Shown here: positions 59,401 through 64,000 of the stretch, piece after piece
Layout: each line of letters begins with the position of its first letter
Numbering within the stretch: position 1 is the first letter of the stretch
Source: Apricaphanius iberus
Taxonomy: Eukaryota > Chordata > Actinopteri > Cyprinodontiformes > Aphaniidae
Direction: 5' to 3'
Length of the DNA: 64,000 nucleotides
Assembly (NCBI GenBank): GCA_028564705.1
Contig: JAPXFQ010000119.1
Location: 186,001-250,000 of the forward strand
Notes under the pieces: generated by a model
Told to the model about the DNA's origin: nothing
What the model saw: the letters and a program-made list of their open reading frames with translations, nothing else
Databases searched by the model: none
Position numbers and translations under genes: made by a program

Positions 59401-61843
59401 GCAACAGACTGACTGAAATGTACTGAGCCCATTTGGGTAAAAGAGTAACGTGGTTTTATAATTATTTTTAATTATTATTTAGAAAGAAAGCCCATCACAA
59501 CGGGGCTGTTGATTGGAACGTTTCTAATTCACAAAGTTAGCTATTTGGTCTTTATGTCAAGTTGTTGCAGCTCAGGGGACCTGAAGCCCTATAAACATCT
59601 GCTTGTCATTAGAAAAAACTTGGGAGTATGCATGAAGCCTGCACATAGGACAGGTAGAAACAGAGTGGGGAAATCATTCCTTAACCAACACACTGGATTT
59701 AACTGTGTGAGCCTGTATCAGTGTTCGGCATATTTTGGTGTCATGACAGAAAATTAGAAACGTCTGAACATGTGTTCCTGCAGAAAAACATGAAGGACCG
59801 TATTAGAACCTTACTGCAGACCTCTGTAGTACTATACAAACAGAGCAGCCAAGATGGCACTGCAGCCGGAAGGGCAACGTGCAAGGATATGCACTTACAA
59901 AAAAAACACACTTACAAAAAGCCATGAAATTATATTAATATGAGCAACATAGCGGCTGGGTAATACACCAGCCTGTCACAAAATGTACACAAACTTCACC
60001 TTTTCTCTGACAGCTTCTTGTATTTCTCTGTTTGAAATATATATTTTATTTAGCTAGTTTATGAAAATTTTTATGTTTTTCACAATCAGACTTTGAACTA
60101 AGACATTAGGGAAAAAAATGTAAAGTTACAACGGTTATTAAGCAATTTTTTTGTAATTCGTGGAGGTTTTAACTGTAAATCATGAAAGGTCTCTCTCTGA
60201 CCAGCCGCTAGATTCAGCCTCCAGAACCAACTAATCTGGATGTATAATAAAAGTAGTACATTAGCCTCCTAAAGCCTCTTAACAGAGCCTAATTTCAAAA
60301 ATCGTGAAATATCCTTTTAAGTTTCTCTGCTGCTGAATCGTCAGTTCATTTTGTGCCCACTGATGACATTCGCACACACATATACACACACTCTGTGACA
60401 TTTACCATAACCATCTGACAGTCTAAGACAAAGAGTCAAAGAAAACGAACAAAAGGACACATCTGTGTTTTCTGCACAAAACACAAAGTCCCAGAAATCC
60501 TTTCTCCGGTCCCACAAGGGAGATAGAAGCAAACACCAAGAGGAACTGGAGATATTTTCCTTTGATAAACAACCGGTATCGTCACCGATGTTATCCAGTA
60601 ATGCTGAGCCAACATGCAGGGAGACATGCTGGTGTGGGAGAGCAACTCGCCACAAGCGCTGAACTTATCTTGGGCTCAGGTTGTCCTGTGACTGGACTGA
60701 GTCATCCCTGCAGCACTGGATGCCTTGAACTTGCGGTTTCAAGCTAACAAGCTGCTGTCTAAAAAAAAAAAAAAGCAAAAAAAGCATTAGGGTGAATAAA
60801 AAAAGTGTAGGACTTCTCGGGGGTGTCTGGGTGGCAAGACAGGATAGCTGTTTCTCATGGCCTTGTGTCATAAATCTGGGGTGAGTGGCTGGTTTCAGGG
60901 TGGATGCTGAGGAGCAGCTGTACTTATTTAAAAATAGCCTCAAGGCTGCTGCTGCTGCGGGACAGGTGTGCTGAAGCTGAACATTGCAGATTAGCACAAA
61001 GAGCCGATCAACAATACTTTCCACCTGCATTGGCTCGAGCGCGGCCTCGCATCAGCATTACAACACAGGAAGTGACTGAGTGTTGTGCAAACCGAACGTC
61101 CGCGCGTGTCACTCTGTCTGATTCACTCAACCAAACAACGGCCAAAATCCAGAGCGCATAATGCAGACGCAGTTTGTTTCCGACGGTGCTGAACGTTCGT
61201 TATCACCATGTGCGGCCTGAGGCAGAACGCTCCCTCCCCGGTGAAGTGGCAACCGCCAGGCCGCCCTGATGCACAACAACCCCCCCAAGTTGGCCCAGCA
61301 AACGTGAAGTCATTATGACAGGAGTGGAGCTCAGCACATTTTATCACTGTTTTTTTTTTTGTTTTGTTTTTTAGTCAGGCTCTTTCTGCAAGTTAGAGAA
61401 CAGACTGAAATTCCTACATTCAGCCTATTCAGGCTGATAAAGTGCACACGTGCACGCACGTCAGATTGTGTGTGCAGCATGTGGGCGCGCACACCTGTTT
61501 GGGTGTATGTTAGGGTCAATGTAATTGCTACACACAGAAGCTGGCGGTGTTTAGATATGCCCAAACAGCTCCTCGGGGAGTCACTATAGCTCACAATCTG
61601 ACTAATGAAGGCCAAGTAATCAGGCTTCAAACTCATCAGGCATGTTAGCTGTAATTAAAAGGTTTATGTTTAGCGTCAGGAGAGCCATCTGAGGCTGTGA
61701 GGGCCGCTTCAGGAATCCAGTGTTTGCCTAAATCAGACACATTGACGCCCTGAACGATTATTGTCCTAAATTGGACCGTTGTAATGTAAACTGAGCTACA
61801 GGTATGAGTCAGATGGGTGATGTTCAGTGTCTTTCGAAGGCAT
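56451..61843. other. gene-poor stretch
   Basis: No recognised gene. A C9/A20 junction lies at 56552-56582 and a 23-base C run at 56812-56834. 57540-58100 and 60330-61330 are non-repetitive. 61630-61830 is GC-balanced with a Maf half-site (tgagtcaga, 61806-61814) and a gtaattaaaag core. Long frames such as that at 58641-58925 are AT-driven and lack domains. Confidence 0.4.
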
Positions 61844-62130
61844 TCTCTGCTCTCAATCCTTTACACTTTTTGCCATGTTGCAACCACAAAATTAAAGCTA
61901 ATATATTGGGATTTTATGTGATAGACCAACACGAATTATGTAAGAAGACCCTTTTGAAGTTGCTGACAATTTAAGGCTGGGGTGAAGGTTTATGCTCCAG
62001 CAGGACGACAACCATAAACATGAAGCCAGAGTTACAATAAAGTGCTTCAATGAATTTGCATTCATGTGTCAGAATGGACCAGTCAAAGTCCAGACCTAAA
62101 TCCAATTGAGGCTTTAAGGCTTGTGGTTTA
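61844..62130 (+). mobile_element. internally deleted Tc1-like relic
   Basis: The left arm (caatcctttacactttttgc, gggattttatgtgatagacc) is fused near 61970 to late transposase sequence (ccagcaggacgacaaccata, agtcaaagtccagacctaaa), so most of the element is missing. Confidence 0.7.
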
Positions 62131-63719
62131 ACGTCACCGTCATAAAACCAAACCGCTATGGATCACATCTAAAGGGGTCGGTGTTCTGACAGTGTAGTGT
62201 AGGTACCAGATCTGCTCGGGAGGCCTGCACTTGCCAAAAACGTCACATTACGGCAACTCAACTCGGACAAACTACCTTGCAAGCACTATATGGTTAGATT
62301 TAAAAGAGACATAAATGTTAACACCAGCTCCTTTGGGGACATACGAAAGCATGACATCTTTTCTGGTACTGCTCTTTCATGCATGGGCTTTGGAAAGAGT
62401 TTTGCAGGTTGCTATTTACCGTATTTGACGTATTTTCCTATAATGTAGGATTTCTCTTGTTTATTTCTTTTTAGAAAACGGCAAGAAGATGATACGTTTA
62501 ACCATACATCAAATCAATATAAAGAAGAAGGCTGTCAAAACACTTCATATACGTACATTTTTGCGTGTACGGTATTTATATACCACCCCTGGCTATTTGT
62601 ATCTGTTGAATTCCTCTATATACTTCATTTGTTAGTTTTGTTGTATACTCGCCATTTTTTAATTAAGAATTTTAAAAAAGTATGCAATGTCAATGTTCTA
62701 ACGTCCAGCAAATCATGTAATGCTAGATGACGGCCCCGAGCACATCTGGTAACTCGAGCAGATCTGGTACCACTCAACTGTTTTACAAGCTAGCTAGCCA
62801 AAACCACAAACTTATCAAGATAACGTTGTGTCAGTTTTCCCAACACTATATTACTCCTTCATGGCCGACTATTCAATTCAGTTTATTTATATAGCGCCAT
62901 TTCACAACAGATGTCATCTCAAGGCACTTTAAGACCAAACATAATAACCCTGGAGCAAGCATTTATAAGTTACCAATCTAGCTGCAACATGGCTAGTTCA
63001 GCATCCGTAGTACATCCCATTGTATCTCTGCCGTGTTCACAGCAGTCAGCGCATCCAAGCGTCAAATCACTCAAATGAATGAAAGTTGATGCTTTAAAAT
63101 TAAAACCTAGCTGCTTGAACACCTTGTAGTCTGCGACAGCGCGTCAACACGTCACAGCAATACGTCATGTCAGCATGCAGGCGGGGATTCCTCTGTAGCT
63201 AGTTGTTTACATGCCGGATCGTGTCATGGTTGCATCCAAATACACAATGGGAAACTAGTAGGGCGTATTTAGTACAGTAGTTGCCCTAACCCGGTTTGGC
63301 TAGCTAACGTAACAAGAGAGTTAAAAGAAAACATTTAACTGGTTACTTGGCACTCCAGTATCCTCCGATATCTTGTTGCAAATAAGGTCCAATCTCTTCC
63401 TGTCTTTATAAAAAGACAAAAACGCTAATTGCAGCCGCGTAGATGCGCTGATGCCCACTGTGCCTAGGTACCATAAACTTTACTACCTCTCCTGCTGCCT
63501 GAATGCGCTAACCGGTGTGAACGTGACATAAGAACTCTCCATCGAGGAAAAGACAGGTCAGTGTTGACTCTTGTCTCTTGCTCTGTCTTTTTCTATTTTT
63601 CTTTTCCTCCCTTCTTCTAATAGCCTCTTCTTTGGTTTCTTTGGTGGATCTGCCATGGCTCAAATACAAAGACCGCGGGTTTGTATATATCAGTTCGGTA
63701 GTGTGTGACTTAATGCTGT
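62131..63719. other. intergenic, one short repeat
   Basis: 62876-62945 carries the gtttatttatatagcgccat ... ctcaaggcactttaagacc repeat, sister of 9783-9860. Nothing else is recognised; 63000-63500 is CpG-richer but shows no exon. Confidence 0.4.
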
Positions 63720-63899
63720 AAAGCAAAACTCAGTACTTTCAGAAGGCATCCCGGGAGAGAAAAGTTGTATTGTGTGCTTTTCACTAGCAGGAGGCTCCAA
63801 GGCAGGGACTGCTCCAAAAATGAACATATTAAATGCTGGTGGGATGTCAAGGCATTTTGAAAACACATGTTTTGAAGGTGTAAAAGTTGTGGACTGTGT

Positions 63900-64000
63900 G
63901 TTTAAGAATCTTAAGAAAGACTTCAAAACTGGTCTTTCCATCCAATCAGACTGACCTGGAGCTTTTTTTTCAACCAAAGTATTGACTCAAGGGGCTGAAT
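63900..64000 (+). mobile_element. probable Tc1-like tail at window edge
   Basis: The closing words agtattgactcaaggggctg match the segment that follows the transposase stop in the common fish Tc1-like family. The copy continues beyond the window. The preceding 63720-63900 has a short plus-strand frame I cannot place. Confidence 0.45.

Overview
This window is nuclear DNA of a teleost fish. It holds multi-exon genes with GT-AG introns, orthologues of vertebrate regulatory genes in fish-like form, and many transposon relics of the kinds common in fish (Tc1-like, hAT, small palindromic MITEs, tRNA-derived SINEs). No bacterial, viral or organellar gene was seen. Exact species cannot be told.

Layout. 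(1) 1-4.7 kb, minus strand: a Bcl-xL-type gene (bcl2l1) with two coding exons and a probable non-coding first exon. (2) 5.6-11.4 kb, minus strand: an ADNP gene whose three coding exons match the vertebrate exon plan (1021 residues), with a CpG-rich promoter near 11.1-11.5 kb. (3) 12.0-19.8 kb, minus strand: a DEPTOR-like gene that I assembled from eight coding exons with consistent phases (356 residues; two DEP domains and a C-terminal PDZ). It lacks the serine-rich linker that carries the degron in mammalian DEPTOR. (4) 20.9-24.15 kb: a nearly full-length hAT transposon with a two-exon transposase broken by one in-frame stop. (5) 25.6-27.15 kb: a Tc1-like relic carrying a SINE and a 70-bp-TIR MITE. 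(6) 28.25-29.19 kb, plus strand: an intronless large-Maf gene, best called mafb (probably the mafbb copy), with promoter and 3'UTR. (7) 29.7-64 kb: no further gene. This gene-poor stretch downstream of mafb contains layered transposon relics, low-complexity runs, and single-copy blocks that may hold regulatory elements, including two good Maf recognition elements (32.44 and 56.32 kb).

The human counterparts BCL2L1, MAFB and ADNP all lie on chromosome 20q, so the window is a compacted fish version of that neighbourhood; DEPTOR (human 8q) is out of place there. The genes do not form one pathway: bcl2l1 controls mitochondrial apoptosis, adnp is a chromatin/transcription factor, deptor restrains mTOR, and mafb is a developmental bZIP factor. 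I did not find an undescribed multi-gene system. The most notable things are the degron-less DEPTOR-like gene, the repeat-expanded tail of ADNP, the Maf sites near mafb, and three well-dated nests of mobile elements.
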